A stretch of DNA of 64,000 bases from Gemmatimonadota bacterium. Lineage in GTDB: Bacteria > Latescibacterota > UBA2968 > GCA-2709665. Positions 35,929-45,631 of the stretch are shown here, one piece after another. The translations under genes and the position numbers were made by a program. The stretch lies in NCBI GenBank assembly GCA_028874335.1, contig JAPPJY010000016.1, positions 1 through 64,000 of the forward strand. Direction: 5' to 3'. Numbering within the stretch: position 1 is the first letter of the stretch; each line of letters begins with the position of its first letter. The notes beneath the pieces were generated by a model, which saw nothing but the letters and a program-made list of their open reading frames with translations, did no database searches and was not told the DNA's origin.

Positions 35929-37692
35929 TTAGTCGGCGGCGTTCTCCCGGGCCTGGGGAATACGCCAGCCGCGTGAAATCTCCTGCGTACGCACCATGCG
36001 GGCGTAGAGACCATCCCGAGTCATAAGGTCCTCGTGATCGCCTGATTCGACGATGCGTCCGCCATCGCAGACGAGAATCTTGTCGGCATTGCGCACGGTG
36101 GACAGCCGGTGCGCGATCACGATCGTCGTACGATGGCGCGTAAGGCGTGCGATGGCTTCCTGGATGAGGATTTCGGTCTCGGCGTCCACGGAGGACGTGG
36201 CTTCGTCCAGGATCAGGACCGGGGCGTCTTTTAACACCGCGCGCGCAATGGACAACCGCTGCTTCTGGCCGCCGGAAAGCCGGATCCCCCGTTCACCGAC
36301 GAGCGTGTCGTAGCCTTCCGGCAGATCCAGGATGAAGTCATCCGCGTTGGCCGTTCGGGCCGCTTCCCGGACCTCCCGGTCGGTCGCGTCCGGTCGGCCG
36401 ACGAGCAGATTCTCCCGTACTGTGGCGTGAAACAGAAAGACATCCTGGAACACGGTTGCGATCTGCGAGCGCAGGTAGGCCAGCCGGAGCGTGCGGATGT
36501 CGTACCCGCCTATGAAGACGCCGCCTCGCTGAGGGTCGTAAAAGCGCGGAATCAGGCTGGCGACGGTGGTTTTGCCGGCCCCGGTAGGACCGACGAGGGC
36601 GATGATTTCTCCAGCCTCGACGTCGAATTCGACCCCGTGGAGCACGGGATTTTCGGGATCGTATCCGAATGTGACGTCCCGGAACCCGATGTCCCAGTTC
36701 ATGGCTTTGGGCGCAATGGCGTCGGGGGCGTCATCGATGTCTGATTCGACGGCAAGGAGCTGGAAGACGCGGTCTGTGCTTGCCACGGCTTTCTGCAGGA
36801 TATCGTTGAACGAGGCGAGCTGAAGAAAGGGCTGGTAGATATGGCCCATGTAGACGATGAAAACAAATAGGTCCGCAACCGAAATGACGCCTTCCAGCGC
36901 CATATTGCCGCCGCTCCAGATGACCAGAACGATGCCGATGCCGCCCGCGGCCTCAATGATCCCGGCGGGCAGAAGGGAAACACGGTTGGCGGTTACGCTG
37001 CTGTCTCTGAACTTCCGGCTCCGGGCTTCGATCAGGCGGACGCGACGGGTTTCCTGCGCGAAGGACTTGATAACCGGGATGCCGGAAAAGCTGTCCTGGA
37101 CCAGCGCGATGAGATCGGCCAGATGCGCGCGCACGGCGCTCCAGAGCGCGCGGACCTTCGAGACGTAACGGTAGATCAGCAGGGTTGTCAGCGGAATGGG
37201 GATCAGGGTAATGAGTGCGAGTTCGGGGTTCAGAGTAAACAGCACGACAATCATCGAAACGGGTATGATCGCGGCCAATGCCGTCTCCGGGATGCCGTGG
37301 GCGACAAAGTCCTCAAGCGCTTCAACGTCGTTGATTGAACGGGAAATGAGATTGCCGGTCCGCTGTTTGTTGAAGAAGCGATGGGGCAGGCTCTGCAGGT
37401 GCCGGTAGATCCTCACCATCAGGTCGTGCATCACGCGATAGGCGGCAATGTGTGAAAAGTAACCGTAACCGTATCTGGTTGCGCCCCGAAAAAGGTAGAC
37501 CCCTATCAGGAGCAGACTGATCTGAATCAGGTCGGCGCCATGGGCGCCTTCCGTCAGCCACCGGATGAGTTCCCTGATCAGCAACGGCGGCAGGAGGTTC
37601 GCGGCGGCAAAGAGGAGCCCGCAGGCGACGGTGAGGGCAATAAGCAGTCGTTTGCCCGCCAGAATGCTGTAGAGTTGTGCGAAGAAGCCCAT
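35929..37692 (-). CDS. ABC-type exporter, fused membrane and ATPase domains (MsbA/LmrA-like)
   Basis: 587 aa. Six membrane segments in residues 1-320, then an ATPase with Walker A GPTGAGKTT, signature LSGGQKQRLSIAR, Walker B VLILDEATSS and the H-loop IVIAHRLSTV. It works as a homodimer or heterodimer exporting a lipid, drug or oligosaccharide. The longer frame to 37821 has no better start; TTG 37698 is possible. No partner half-transporter is adjacent. Confidence 0.9.
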   Translation of the reverse strand: MGFFAQLYSILAGKRLLIALTVACGLLFAAANLLPPLLIRELIRWLTEGAHGADLIQISLLLIGVYLFRGATRYGYGYFSHIAAYRVMHDLMVRIYRHLQSLPHRFFNKQRTGNLISRSINDVEALEDFVAHGIPETALAAIIPVSMIVVLFTLNPELALITLIPIPLTTLLIYRYVSKVRALWSAVRAHLADLIALVQDSFSGIPVIKSFAQETRRVRLIEARSRKFRDSSVTANRVSLLPAGIIEAAGGIGIVLVIWSGGNMALEGVISVADLFVFIVYMGHIYQPFLQLASFNDILQKAVASTDRVFQLLAVESDIDDAPDAIAPKAMNWDIGFRDVTFGYDPENPVLHGVEFDVEAGEIIALVGPTGAGKTTVASLIPRFYDPQRGGVFIGGYDIRTLRLAYLRSQIATVFQDVFLFHATVRENLLVGRPDATDREVREAARTANADDFILDLPEGYDTLVGERGIRLSGGQKQRLSIARAVLKDAPVLILDEATSSVDAETEILIQEAIARLTRHRTTIVIAHRLSTVRNADKILVCDGGRIVESGDHEDLMTRDGLYARMVRTQEISRGWRIPQARENAAD

Positions 37693-37791
37693 GGACAATG
37701 ACGATTCCTGCTGGAAGGAGCGATCCTGTGTTCGTACGGAGTCCGATGCAGGTTCGTTCGGGTACGGACCGGAACTCACGTTTGAGAACAT

Positions 37792-37825
37792 AAACCTAGG
37801 TTTCCACGGGAGTAAAGTCAACTCC
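37792..37825. promoter_or_regulatory. Possible operator upstream of the ABC exporter
   Basis: A perfect 12-bp palindrome AAACCTAGGTTT (37792-37803) is followed by GGAGT-N7-ACTCC (37809-37825). On the minus strand, TTGACT overlaps this segment about 120 bases before the exporter start with a long spacer to TTTAT, reminiscent of MerR-type promoters. No regulator gene is adjacent. Confidence 0.35.
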
Positions 37826-37965
37826 TTTGGCTACGGAGGAGTACGCACTCGAATTTTCAGTTGTGTAAGAAGAACTTACATTCTATATTGTTTTCCAGCG
37901 TACATAAATTTAGTGCTTTTAATAACTGTGTGCGCATATTTAAAATATACGCTTATGGAATTCCG

Positions 37966-38046
37966 GTCGCGGATTTTCCCGCCTTGACCGCCACTTTTTC
38001 GCTCGCGCTCGGGAACTCACCGGTAATTTTAAAACAGCTTCATAGA
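37966..38046 (-). repeat. Repeat family III, partial copy
   Basis: The minus strand reads GAAGCTGTTTTAAAATTACC, then GGTGAG, CCCGAGCGCGAGCGAAAA and GGTCAAGGCGGG, matching the left part of the 58376-58564 element. Its other end is not recognisable. The gap 37826-37965 is AT-rich and holds nothing else I recognise. Confidence 0.65.
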
Positions 38047-38056
38047 GGGAGCGGCG

Positions 38057-39088
38057 ATGGAGATGTCGAAGTCTAGCATTGATCCAATAGAGACCGAAAC
38101 GGCGCTTGTCGATCGGATGACCGAGCCGGTTCCCGAGGTGAGGGATGCCGTATCCAGAATCAACGGCGAGGTAATGATACTCGGCATCGCCGGCAAAATG
38201 GGGTTGACGCTGGGCGAACTTCTGGTGCGTTCCGGCGCCAGTGGCGTGATCGGGGTCTCCCGGTTCTCCAGTCCGGGTGACCGGGAATACCTCGAGGCGA
38301 GGGGCGTACAGACGGTACGGTGCGACCTGATCGACGACGATTCACTCCGCGCGCTTCCCGAGGTTGGCCACGTCATCCTGCTTGCCGGGCACAAGTTCGG
38401 CTCCACCGGAAACGAACCCCTGACATGGGCAATGAACGCGCTGCTTCCCGGCAAGGTGATGCAGCGGTTCCCGGATTCACGAGTCGTCTATGTTTCTTCC
38501 GGAAACGTCTACCGGTTTGTGTCACCGGATTCCGGCGGTTCGGTGGAGTCGTCGCCTCTGGGCCCGGTAGGCGAATACGCGCAGTCCCGTCTTGGAGGCG
38601 AGCGGCTGGCGGCCTACTACGCGGAACGGAACGAAACTCCGCTCGCGATTGTCCGGCTGTTCTACGCGACGGAGTTGCGCTACGGGGTATTTCTGGATAT
38701 CGCGCAGATGGTCTGGACGGGACAACCGATCGATCTGAGCATGGGATATGTAAACCAGATCTGGCAGGGAGACGCGAACGCCTATCTTGCGCGGAGCTTT
38801 CCGCTCTGTGAGAGCCCCGCGCGGATCCTCAACATGACAGGGTCTGAACAGCTTGAGATCCGCGACGTCGCGTTGAAGCTGGGCGCGCTGATGGGGCGGA
38901 CACCTGTCTTTGAGGGCGAAGAGAGCCGCACTGCCCTGCTGGGGAATGCGAACGCGCTGTTCAGCCTTCTGGGACCGCCCCGGGTCTCGTCCGGGGAGAT
39001 GATGGAATGGGTGGCGGCCTGGGTGATGAACGGGGGTCCGACGCTGGGCAAGCCCACCAAGTATGAATCCCGGAACGGGCAATTCTAG
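38057..39088 (+). CDS. NAD-dependent epimerase/dehydratase family protein
   Basis: 343 aa extended SDR. Rossmann motif ILGIAGKMGLTL (residues 41-52), VVYVSSGNVY and a Y174-AQS-R178 pair where the usual YxxxK lysine is replaced by Arg. It probably binds NAD(P) and acts on a sugar-nucleotide-like substrate, or has lost classical catalysis. GAGGGAG precedes the ATG. It is followed closely by the ceramidase-like gene. Confidence 0.82.
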   Translation: MEMSKSSIDPIETETALVDRMTEPVPEVRDAVSRINGEVMILGIAGKMGLTLGELLVRSGASGVIGVSRFSSPGDREYLEARGVQTVRCDLIDDDSLRALPEVGHVILLAGHKFGSTGNEPLTWAMNALLPGKVMQRFPDSRVVYVSSGNVYRFVSPDSGGSVESSPLGPVGEYAQSRLGGERLAAYYAERNETPLAIVRLFYATELRYGVFLDIAQMVWTGQPIDLSMGYVNQIWQGDANAYLARSFPLCESPARILNMTGSEQLEIRDVALKLGALMGRTPVFEGEESRTALLGNANALFSLLGPPRVSSGEMMEWVAAWVMNGGPTLGKPTKYESRNGQF

Positions 39089-39139
39089 TGTACGGCCCAG
39101 GATTTGCGGAATGCGCGAGCTGACCGGGAGATTCCGGTT

Positions 39140-40462
39140 ATGGGCGAACTGAAAGCCGGCGTTGCCGAGGTCACGATCACCCCGCCCATCGGTATTTCCC
39201 TCTGCGGATTCGGGAACCGGAAGGGGCCGGCCGATACGGTTCACGACGATCTGTTCGCTCGCGCGCTGGTATTGGATGACGGTCGGACACGGCTGGCGAT
39301 CGTTACATCGGATCTCATTTCCTTCGCGACCGACCTGGTTCATCGGCTACGGGACCTGGTCGAACGCGCTGCGGGTGTGCCGGGCGAGGGTCTGCTGCTG
39401 AACGGATCGCACTCTCATTCCGGACCCTCGGTGATGTCGTTTCGCAGCATGGGATCGCGCGACGCCGCGTACGAAGACGTGCTGTGCCGGCAGGTCGCGG
39501 GCGCCGTCCGGATGGCGGCGGACCGGCTGGAGCCCGTATCGCTCGGGGTCGGCCGGGCGCCCGTCAGGATCGCCATTAACCGACGCGCCCGCCGTAACGG
39601 AAGAATGACGATCGGCCATAACCCTGAAGGCGCCGAAGCCCCCTGGGTCGACGTGCTTCGCATCGACGCCCGGTCCGGTTCACCGCTCGGGCTCCTGTAT
39701 ATGACGGCGGCCCATCCCGTCAACCTTCGGGGCCTGGCGTTCAGCGCGGAATTTCCCGGATACGCGGCTCGGACGATTCGGCGGGAACTCGACGGCGCGC
39801 TTCCGATGTTCGCGCAGGGCTGTTGCGGCGACATCAACTGTACGCCGATGGACGGTACATTGCGGACAACCATGCGGCAAGGCGACCTGCTGGGAGGGGC
39901 TGCCGTGAACGCCGCCCGTCACGCGGAGCCGTTGGAATCGAACGTTCTGGGGGTGGTGCGCCAGGTGATTTATCTTCCCACGAGAATCCCTTCGGTGGAT
40001 GAGGCGGAACGCGCCCTCGAGGATCAGAAGACACGTGTGCAGGAATCGGAGCAGGACCCCGAAGCAACCGACTATCTCATCCGCCAGTACCGAGGACAGA
40101 TCGAGTGGGCTGAAGATTATCTGCGCGCGGCGCGAAACCGCCGACCCCGGGCGGAAGCGTTCGAGATCCAGGCGATGAGAATCGGAGAGGCGGCGATTGT
40201 GGCGTACCCGGGCGAAATGTTCGTGGACTATCAACTCGAAATGGACCGGGCGTCGCCATTCAAAAAAACGTTCACCCTGGCGTACACCAATGGATGCATC
40301 GGGTATGTGCCGACGGCGGAGGCCTTTCCTGAAGGCGGGTACGAAGTTGACCACGCATACCGATATTACGGAACGTTGATGATTACGTCGGCCTGTGAAC
40401 GAATGATCAAATCCGCGACCCTCGAATTGCTGAACGGATTGAAATGCAACAACCGACCCTGA
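39140..40462 (+). CDS. Neutral/alkaline ceramidase-like protein
   Basis: 440 aa. AGVAEVTITPPIG at the start, the LNGSHSHSGPSV metal motif and AHPVNLRGLAFSAEFPGYA match the catalytic domain of neutral/alkaline nonlysosomal ceramidases. There is no signal peptide, and it is shorter than classical ceramidases (about 650), so it is a bare catalytic domain. Many such proteins have unknown substrates. GGGAG precedes ATG 39140. Confidence 0.78.
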   Translation: MGELKAGVAEVTITPPIGISLCGFGNRKGPADTVHDDLFARALVLDDGRTRLAIVTSDLISFATDLVHRLRDLVERAAGVPGEGLLLNGSHSHSGPSVMSFRSMGSRDAAYEDVLCRQVAGAVRMAADRLEPVSLGVGRAPVRIAINRRARRNGRMTIGHNPEGAEAPWVDVLRIDARSGSPLGLLYMTAAHPVNLRGLAFSAEFPGYAARTIRRELDGALPMFAQGCCGDINCTPMDGTLRTTMRQGDLLGGAAVNAARHAEPLESNVLGVVRQVIYLPTRIPSVDEAERALEDQKTRVQESEQDPEATDYLIRQYRGQIEWAEDYLRAARNRRPRAEAFEIQAMRIGEAAIVAYPGEMFVDYQLEMDRASPFKKTFTLAYTNGCIGYVPTAEAFPEGGYEVDHAYRYYGTLMITSACERMIKSATLELLNGLKCNNRP

Positions 40463-40656
40463 TTCGTCATTTTTCGGGGACGTTAGTTCGAATTTATGCA
40501 TGTTGATAAAGGTGATTAAAACAGCTGATTACCAGGATACACCAGGTTTCTGGACATGAACGGAAAAAACGTCCTTCCTGACGACCATTTCGGCCCGTTT
40601 CGGAAAGTTTCGTCGCGGTGCCGCGTTGGGGTTTTTACGGAATTGAGGCCGATGCG
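40461..40656 (+). repeat. Repeat family II, copy 2
   Basis: GATTCGTCATTTTTCGGGGA, GATTACCAGGATACACCAGG, CCCGTTTCGGAAAGTTTCGT and a tail TTTTTACGGAATTGAGGCCG match the family. It begins at the ceramidase-like stop codon and ends at the start of the next gene. Confidence 0.8.
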
Positions 40657-41632
40657 GGACACGTCTATGCGCTTACTCCTCTTGTGTGGGTTGTTGTGCA
40701 TCTGGGCGACACCATGCGAAGGCGGAAGAATAAAAAAAGAGTCATTCGCCGAAGGGACGAATTCCGCGGATGCGGCGTTTGCGAGATTTCGCCCGAATCG
40801 GATCGGGCTCATGGTCTTGGCGTCGGACCGTGACCCTGTTCCCGGACTCCAATACGTGGGCCGGGTTGTACTGGGATTCACGCGTCAGTTGCAGGGTGAC
40901 CCGATTCGGATGCCGCGCAGGTACGAACTCCGCTTATACGAAGCCATCCGTTCGGCGTTGCAGGCGAGAGGATACGAGGTCAGGCACCTGGGCAACTGGA
41001 ATGGAATGCGTCTGGGAGAGGTGATCGCCCGGTCAACCGACGTGGATGTCGTGTGTGCGGCGCATTACTATATAAAGCGTAACCACAGGATTGGCAAATT
41101 CGACGGCTTCAGCTGGTCGTCTCCTTTCGAGGGCATGCATCTCTTTCTCAACGCCAGGTTCTACCATGTCGCAAGCAAGGAGTCGTTCTACGGGCTGGAA
41201 GCGGCGGCGCTGGGTACCGAGGAACTATATGACAATCTGGGAAAAATCGTGGTAGAGGAACCGCTTTATCCGGACGGCTACGACGAGCACGGGAGTCCGA
41301 ATGCGTACAAGATCGCGGTATACCAAACCTCGCTTCGGGACTTGAAGCTTGCGGAACATCCGGTCCCGATAATACGCACGGCGGAAGGCTCGCTCGACAT
41401 AACGTACGACGGCGGGTGGCTCAAAAAGGGAAGAGTGCGATTGAAAAACGTGATGGGACGTCTCAATATTCCCATCCCCGAGGAAGTCGCCAGACGGAAC
41501 AGCGTACTCGCACGGATGCTTGAATACGTTTCATTTCGCCCCAGAAACGACGATCGGGAATATTTCGATCTGCTCGGCGTCGCACAGATGGGCCGCATGG
41601 TTCAACGAAGAATCCCGGAACGAATTCCATAA
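40652..41632 (+). CDS. Secreted hypothetical protein
   Basis: 326 aa. The start is 40652 or 40667; both give a signal peptide (MRLLLLCGLLCIWATPCEGG) with a possible lipobox cysteine. The mature part is basic and Tyr rich with no motif I recognise (DVVCAAHYYIKRNHRIGKFD and SLRDLKLAEHPVPIIRT are distinctive). A repeat family II copy forms its leader. Function unknown. Confidence 0.65.
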   Translation: MRDTSMRLLLLCGLLCIWATPCEGGRIKKESFAEGTNSADAAFARFRPNRIGLMVLASDRDPVPGLQYVGRVVLGFTRQLQGDPIRMPRRYELRLYEAIRSALQARGYEVRHLGNWNGMRLGEVIARSTDVDVVCAAHYYIKRNHRIGKFDGFSWSSPFEGMHLFLNARFYHVASKESFYGLEAAALGTEELYDNLGKIVVEEPLYPDGYDEHGSPNAYKIAVYQTSLRDLKLAEHPVPIIRTAEGSLDITYDGGWLKKGRVRLKNVMGRLNIPIPEEVARRNSVLARMLEYVSFRPRNDDREYFDLLGVAQMGRMVQRRIPERIP

Positions 41633-41736
41633 CATGATCCGTGGAACGGTATTGCTTCGCCCGGCGTCAGAATAACGCGCTCACGGGTGTACGTCCGGCC
41701 GTCTGAACCTTATTCCGACGAACAGGATACGGATAT

Positions 41737-42732
41737 ATGGATAAATTCAAACTGGATGAGTTGGAACTGGCGCCGGACATTACCGGAATAAAGCTGGACA
41801 CCGATTTTTTCTCGATGGTTGTCGCGCCGGAATTGGGCGGTAAGATAACTTCTCTTGTCAATAAGACGACAGGGCGCGAGTTTCTTTCGCGCACCAATAT
41901 ACCCTACCGGAGGCGCACCTACGCGGACCGTTTCGAGAATTACGAACGGGACGGCGCGGACGAGTGTTTTCCCACTGTCGAAGACTGCCCCTATCCCGCC
42001 TTTCCATGGGAAGGGGTGCCGGTTCCGGACCATGGCGAGGTCTGGATGCTGCCCTGGCAATACGAAGTCAAGCAGGGACGCCTGCAGATGTGGGTGAGGG
42101 GCGTACGGTTTCCATATGTGTTTCAACGTGACATCCGCTTCGAGACGCTGGCGCGCGGAGAAAAGCCGTATATCCGGTTTTCATACACCGTCCGAAACGA
42201 GAGTCCGTTTGAAATGCCGTTTGTGTATGCGTTCCACCCGCTGTTTAAGGTGGAAACCCGGGCGCGCATCCTGATGCCTTCCGGTACGGACGTGGTTTCC
42301 TACATGAGTACTGAAGACCGCCTTGGGCCGCCAATGACACGACATGTCTGGCCCAAGGTGACGGATGTGACGCTGGACAAGGCCTATAACCGGTCCTCGA
42401 TCCGGTCCAGCCGTACCAAGGAGGCAGAGAAGATTTATTCCACGCGTCTGGAGCAGGGCCGCTGCGCGCTGGTCTACCCGAACGGGGAGTTTGTCGGCTT
42501 TCTGTTTCCGGCGAAAAAACTCCCCCATCTGGGCTTGTGGATTAACGAGGGTGGTTGGAATAACCTCCACCACGCGGCGCTGGAGCCCTCCACGTCGCAG
42601 GTCGACCGCCTGGATACCGCGTGGGGACTCAAAGCGTGCGGGGTCGTGCCGGCCAACGGCCTGTACGAATGGGATATCAGCCTGATTCTGGGCGAAGGCG
42701 AAGAGCGCCAGGAATTGCTCGGGGAATTTTGA
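41737..42732 (+). CDS. Aldose epimerase/galactose mutarotase-like protein
   Basis: 331 aa beta-sandwich of the aldose 1-epimerase/DUF4432 class. DFFSMVVAPELGGKITSLVN, the central FVYAFHPLF and the late GLWINEGGWNNLHHAALEPS are typical features. Such proteins mutarotate or isomerise sugars. It overlaps the start region of the next gene by none (stop 42732, next start 42734), so the two are coupled. Confidence 0.82.
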   Translation: MDKFKLDELELAPDITGIKLDTDFFSMVVAPELGGKITSLVNKTTGREFLSRTNIPYRRRTYADRFENYERDGADECFPTVEDCPYPAFPWEGVPVPDHGEVWMLPWQYEVKQGRLQMWVRGVRFPYVFQRDIRFETLARGEKPYIRFSYTVRNESPFEMPFVYAFHPLFKVETRARILMPSGTDVVSYMSTEDRLGPPMTRHVWPKVTDVTLDKAYNRSSIRSSRTKEAEKIYSTRLEQGRCALVYPNGEFVGFLFPAKKLPHLGLWINEGGWNNLHHAALEPSTSQVDRLDTAWGLKACGVVPANGLYEWDISLILGEGEERQELLGEF

Positions 42733-42733
42733 G

Positions 42734-44110
42734 GTGCAACGGCTATGGATCGCGGTTCTGGTTGTTTTCACTCCGGCGGCGGCGCCCGGCCAATCCACCG
42801 GAGATGAAATGGTCCTGGTACAGTCCGGCCAGGAACGGTTCTACATGAGCAGGCATGAAGTGACGGTCGAACAGTTTAAAGCGTTCGATCCGGACTATCA
42901 TCCGGCGTACACGTATTTCGATGATGCAAATATGCCTGCCACAGCGATCACGTTCACGCAGGCGAAGGCGTACTGCGCAGCGCAGGATAAGCGTCTTCCA
43001 ACGTCCGACGAATGGGTCGTTGCGTGCGGCGGTCTGGAGGGAACGGCCTACGCCTATGGAAACAACTTCGACCCGAATCACGCGCGGGTGGGACGAAAGA
43101 ACTGGACCGACGGGCCCAGGGCGGTGATGAGCTACGGGAAGAACAAGGCGGGACTGTACGATATGTCCGGAAACGTGTGGGAGTGGGTTGAAGACGGTGG
43201 CGGCGAAGGCGGGATGCAAAAGGTGTACGGCGGATCCTGGACGGATGGTCCCAGGTTGACGCGGTGCGGTTCGGCGAGGCGGGCAAGGGTCGATCTGAAA
43301 TCGCTGAACTATGGTTTCCGGTGCGCCCGCTCTCTGACGGAGGCAGACCGGAACCGCCTGGCCAGGGCGGAGGCGGAGGCGCGACGCAGAATTCAGGCGC
43401 GTGTCCGCAGGGAAGCCGCCCGCCGCAAGGCCGCGATCAAGGCCGCAGAGGCGGCCCAAAAGGCGAAGATCGACGCACAGGCGAAAACGGCCCGGGAAGC
43501 CGAACTTGCCGAAGAACAGGCCCTGGCGGCAGAGGCGGAGCGAAGAGCCGCGGCTTTTGCCAAAAAGGTCGAAGGCATGCTGAAGGTTGAGACCTCCGCT
43601 TTCCAGACCTTTTACATCGATCCTCACGAAGTCAGCGTTGAGGCGTATCGGGCGTTTAATTCCACTTACAGGCCGGACGAATTCTCTAACGGTCCACGAA
43701 TGCCGGCCACCGGAATAAACCACGAACAGGCGCGGGAATACTGCGGTTCCCTCGGCAAGAGGCTGCCTACATCCGAGGAATGGGTTGCGGCGTGTTTGGG
43801 TGAAACGGGCAATATCTATTCGTACGGGAAGCGCTACGATCCCGCAAGGGCCCGGACCGGCCTGGCGTGGAATGCCGGTGCCGGCGAAGTGGCCAGGGGA
43901 GATCCCAACGTCTATGGCGCTACGGATATGGTGGGCAACGTCTGGGAATGGGTGGACGGTTGGTATGGAAACAACCGGGAACTCCGTGCGATATACGGGG
44001 GCTCATGGCTTGACGACGAAAAGCGGGCGAAATGCACTGGCGCAGGTTGGGCGGAACCCGATGACAAACGGTCGGACGTTGGGTTTCGCTGTGTGGTGGG
44101 AGCCGAATAG
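42734..44110 (+). CDS. Protein with two formylglycine-generating-enzyme (SUMF1) domains
   Basis: 458 aa. A signal peptide (LWIAVLVVFTPAAAPGQS) is followed by one SUMF1-like domain (GLYDMSGNVWEWVEDGGGE, KVYGGSW), an Ala/Glu/Lys coiled coil (about 203-280) and a second SUMF1-like domain (ATDMVGNVWEWVDGWYGN, YGGSW). FGE modifies sulfatase Cys to formylglycine; many extracellular members are not enzymes. GTG start one base after the mutarotase stop. The duplicated domain with a coiled-coil linker is unusual. Confidence 0.85.
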   Translation: MQRLWIAVLVVFTPAAAPGQSTGDEMVLVQSGQERFYMSRHEVTVEQFKAFDPDYHPAYTYFDDANMPATAITFTQAKAYCAAQDKRLPTSDEWVVACGGLEGTAYAYGNNFDPNHARVGRKNWTDGPRAVMSYGKNKAGLYDMSGNVWEWVEDGGGEGGMQKVYGGSWTDGPRLTRCGSARRARVDLKSLNYGFRCARSLTEADRNRLARAEAEARRRIQARVRREAARRKAAIKAAEAAQKAKIDAQAKTAREAELAEEQALAAEAERRAAAFAKKVEGMLKVETSAFQTFYIDPHEVSVEAYRAFNSTYRPDEFSNGPRMPATGINHEQAREYCGSLGKRLPTSEEWVAACLGETGNIYSYGKRYDPARARTGLAWNAGAGEVARGDPNVYGATDMVGNVWEWVDGWYGNNRELRAIYGGSWLDDEKRAKCTGAGWAEPDDKRSDVGFRCVVGAE

Positions 44111-44112
44111 GA

Positions 44113-45594
44113 ATGCGTAACTCAAGACACAGGCGGCCGCGTGTGGTCTGGCGGACTGCCTGGTTCATTCTGATCTGTATCGGTGCCTGGACTTGCGGTG
44201 TCAGCCGGCAGGAAGTGGAGCTGGCAGAAAGAGACGCGCGGAATACCGTACTCAGTCTCGTTCACGACGGCGATCTGGATGTCGCCCTCGTTGCGGAGGC
44301 CGTATCGGTCCTCGGGAGTCTGGATCGCATTGATGTTCGATCCGCACTCCTGACCCTTCTGGATCATCCGGATGAAATCGTCGTTTTGCGGGCGGTGGAA
44401 GCGCTTGGAAGACACGATGGTCCCGGCGTCGTCGACGCCCTCAGAGGCGTGTTCGAAAAAACAGAAAACGCCCTGGTGAAAGTGGAGGTTGCGGCCGCGC
44501 TGGAACGTCTGAACGCCGAGTCAATGGCTCCCTGGCTGGCGGAAACGCTCGGAAACGGCCAGATGGCCATGGTTCGATCCAGGGCCGCCGCCGCATTCGG
44601 TCAGCTGGAGAACCCGGCGGCCGTCCCGCCGCTCAGACGCGCGTTTGGAGAAGATCCGGACCCGGTTGTCCGATCTTCCGCGGCATTGGCGCTGGCCAGG
44701 CTGGAGGATCTGCAGAGTCTGCCTGCCATCGCCGATACCCTGCTGGAAACCCGGCAGCTTTCCACCTCGCTGGTCATGGTGGAGGCTCTGGAAGAATTCG
44801 GAACCGCCGGGGCGATCGAACATCTTGAGACTGTCGCGAAACAGACAACCTGGCAACATTCCCTGCGAATCCGTTGCCTGGAAGCGCTGGGCGGACTGTC
44901 CGCCAGGTCGATTGGCGTCTACCTCAAGGAACAGATGCTGGAAGAAGGACACCCGATGAACCGGTTGCTGGCTGTGGACGGGTTGGGGTGGATTCAGGAC
45001 TCAACGGCGGTGGAACTCCTGCGTTCGGCCTTTTTCGGACCGGGTAACCAGCCGCTCCGGCTCAGCGCGGCGTGGTCGCTGGCCCGGCTTGGCCACGGGT
45101 TCGAGATTTCCGAGGAACTGGAAGACGACCTGAAGAGCAAGCACATTCCGTTTCGAAGGCGCGCCGCGGAGATCCTGGGTATCATTGCTGATAAACGACG
45201 GATCCCGGCCTTGAGGAACGCGTTCTCGGAAAACAGGGAATTCTCCGTTCGTCTGGCGGTCGTGCAGGCCCTGGGTAAAATCCATAGCGCCGGGTCGGTC
45301 GAGGCGCTGGGGTGGGCGTTTCATCGGGACGCGTCGCTGGAAATCAGGGAGTCCATAATTGACGCGCTTGGACAGATTGCCCTGACAGAGGCGAATGAAG
45401 CGCTGAACGAAATCCTTTCGGAGAACGAAGAAGCGGTTCTACAGGCGGCGGCTTTGAGAGGATTGGCGCGGTCCGGCGATCTGAAACAGTTGAAGACGCT
45501 CCGCACTTACATTAAGAACGCCGAACCGGGCTTGCGCCTGGAAGCCGCCAGAGGAATCTTCGAGCTCGCCTACGGGGAAATTCAGCAGGGCTGA
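44113..45594 (+). CDS. HEAT-repeat lipoprotein-like protein
   Basis: 493 aa. Signal sequence WFILICIGAWTCGVS with a possible lipobox Cys, then roughly fourteen helical repeats of about 30 residues (VRSSAALALARLEDLQSLPA is a typical unit). HEAT scaffolds bind proteins; no enzyme motif is present. It starts two bases after the SUMF1 gene, so it is probably cotranscribed and may be a partner. Confidence 0.82.
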   Translation: MRNSRHRRPRVVWRTAWFILICIGAWTCGVSRQEVELAERDARNTVLSLVHDGDLDVALVAEAVSVLGSLDRIDVRSALLTLLDHPDEIVVLRAVEALGRHDGPGVVDALRGVFEKTENALVKVEVAAALERLNAESMAPWLAETLGNGQMAMVRSRAAAAFGQLENPAAVPPLRRAFGEDPDPVVRSSAALALARLEDLQSLPAIADTLLETRQLSTSLVMVEALEEFGTAGAIEHLETVAKQTTWQHSLRIRCLEALGGLSARSIGVYLKEQMLEEGHPMNRLLAVDGLGWIQDSTAVELLRSAFFGPGNQPLRLSAAWSLARLGHGFEISEELEDDLKSKHIPFRRRAAEILGIIADKRRIPALRNAFSENREFSVRLAVVQALGKIHSAGSVEALGWAFHRDASLEIRESIIDALGQIALTEANEALNEILSENEEAVLQAAALRGLARSGDLKQLKTLRTYIKNAEPGLRLEAARGIFELAYGEIQQG

Positions 45595-45631
45595 CACGGG
45601 AGTCTCTTCATCCTGTTATTCTGCGGAATTC

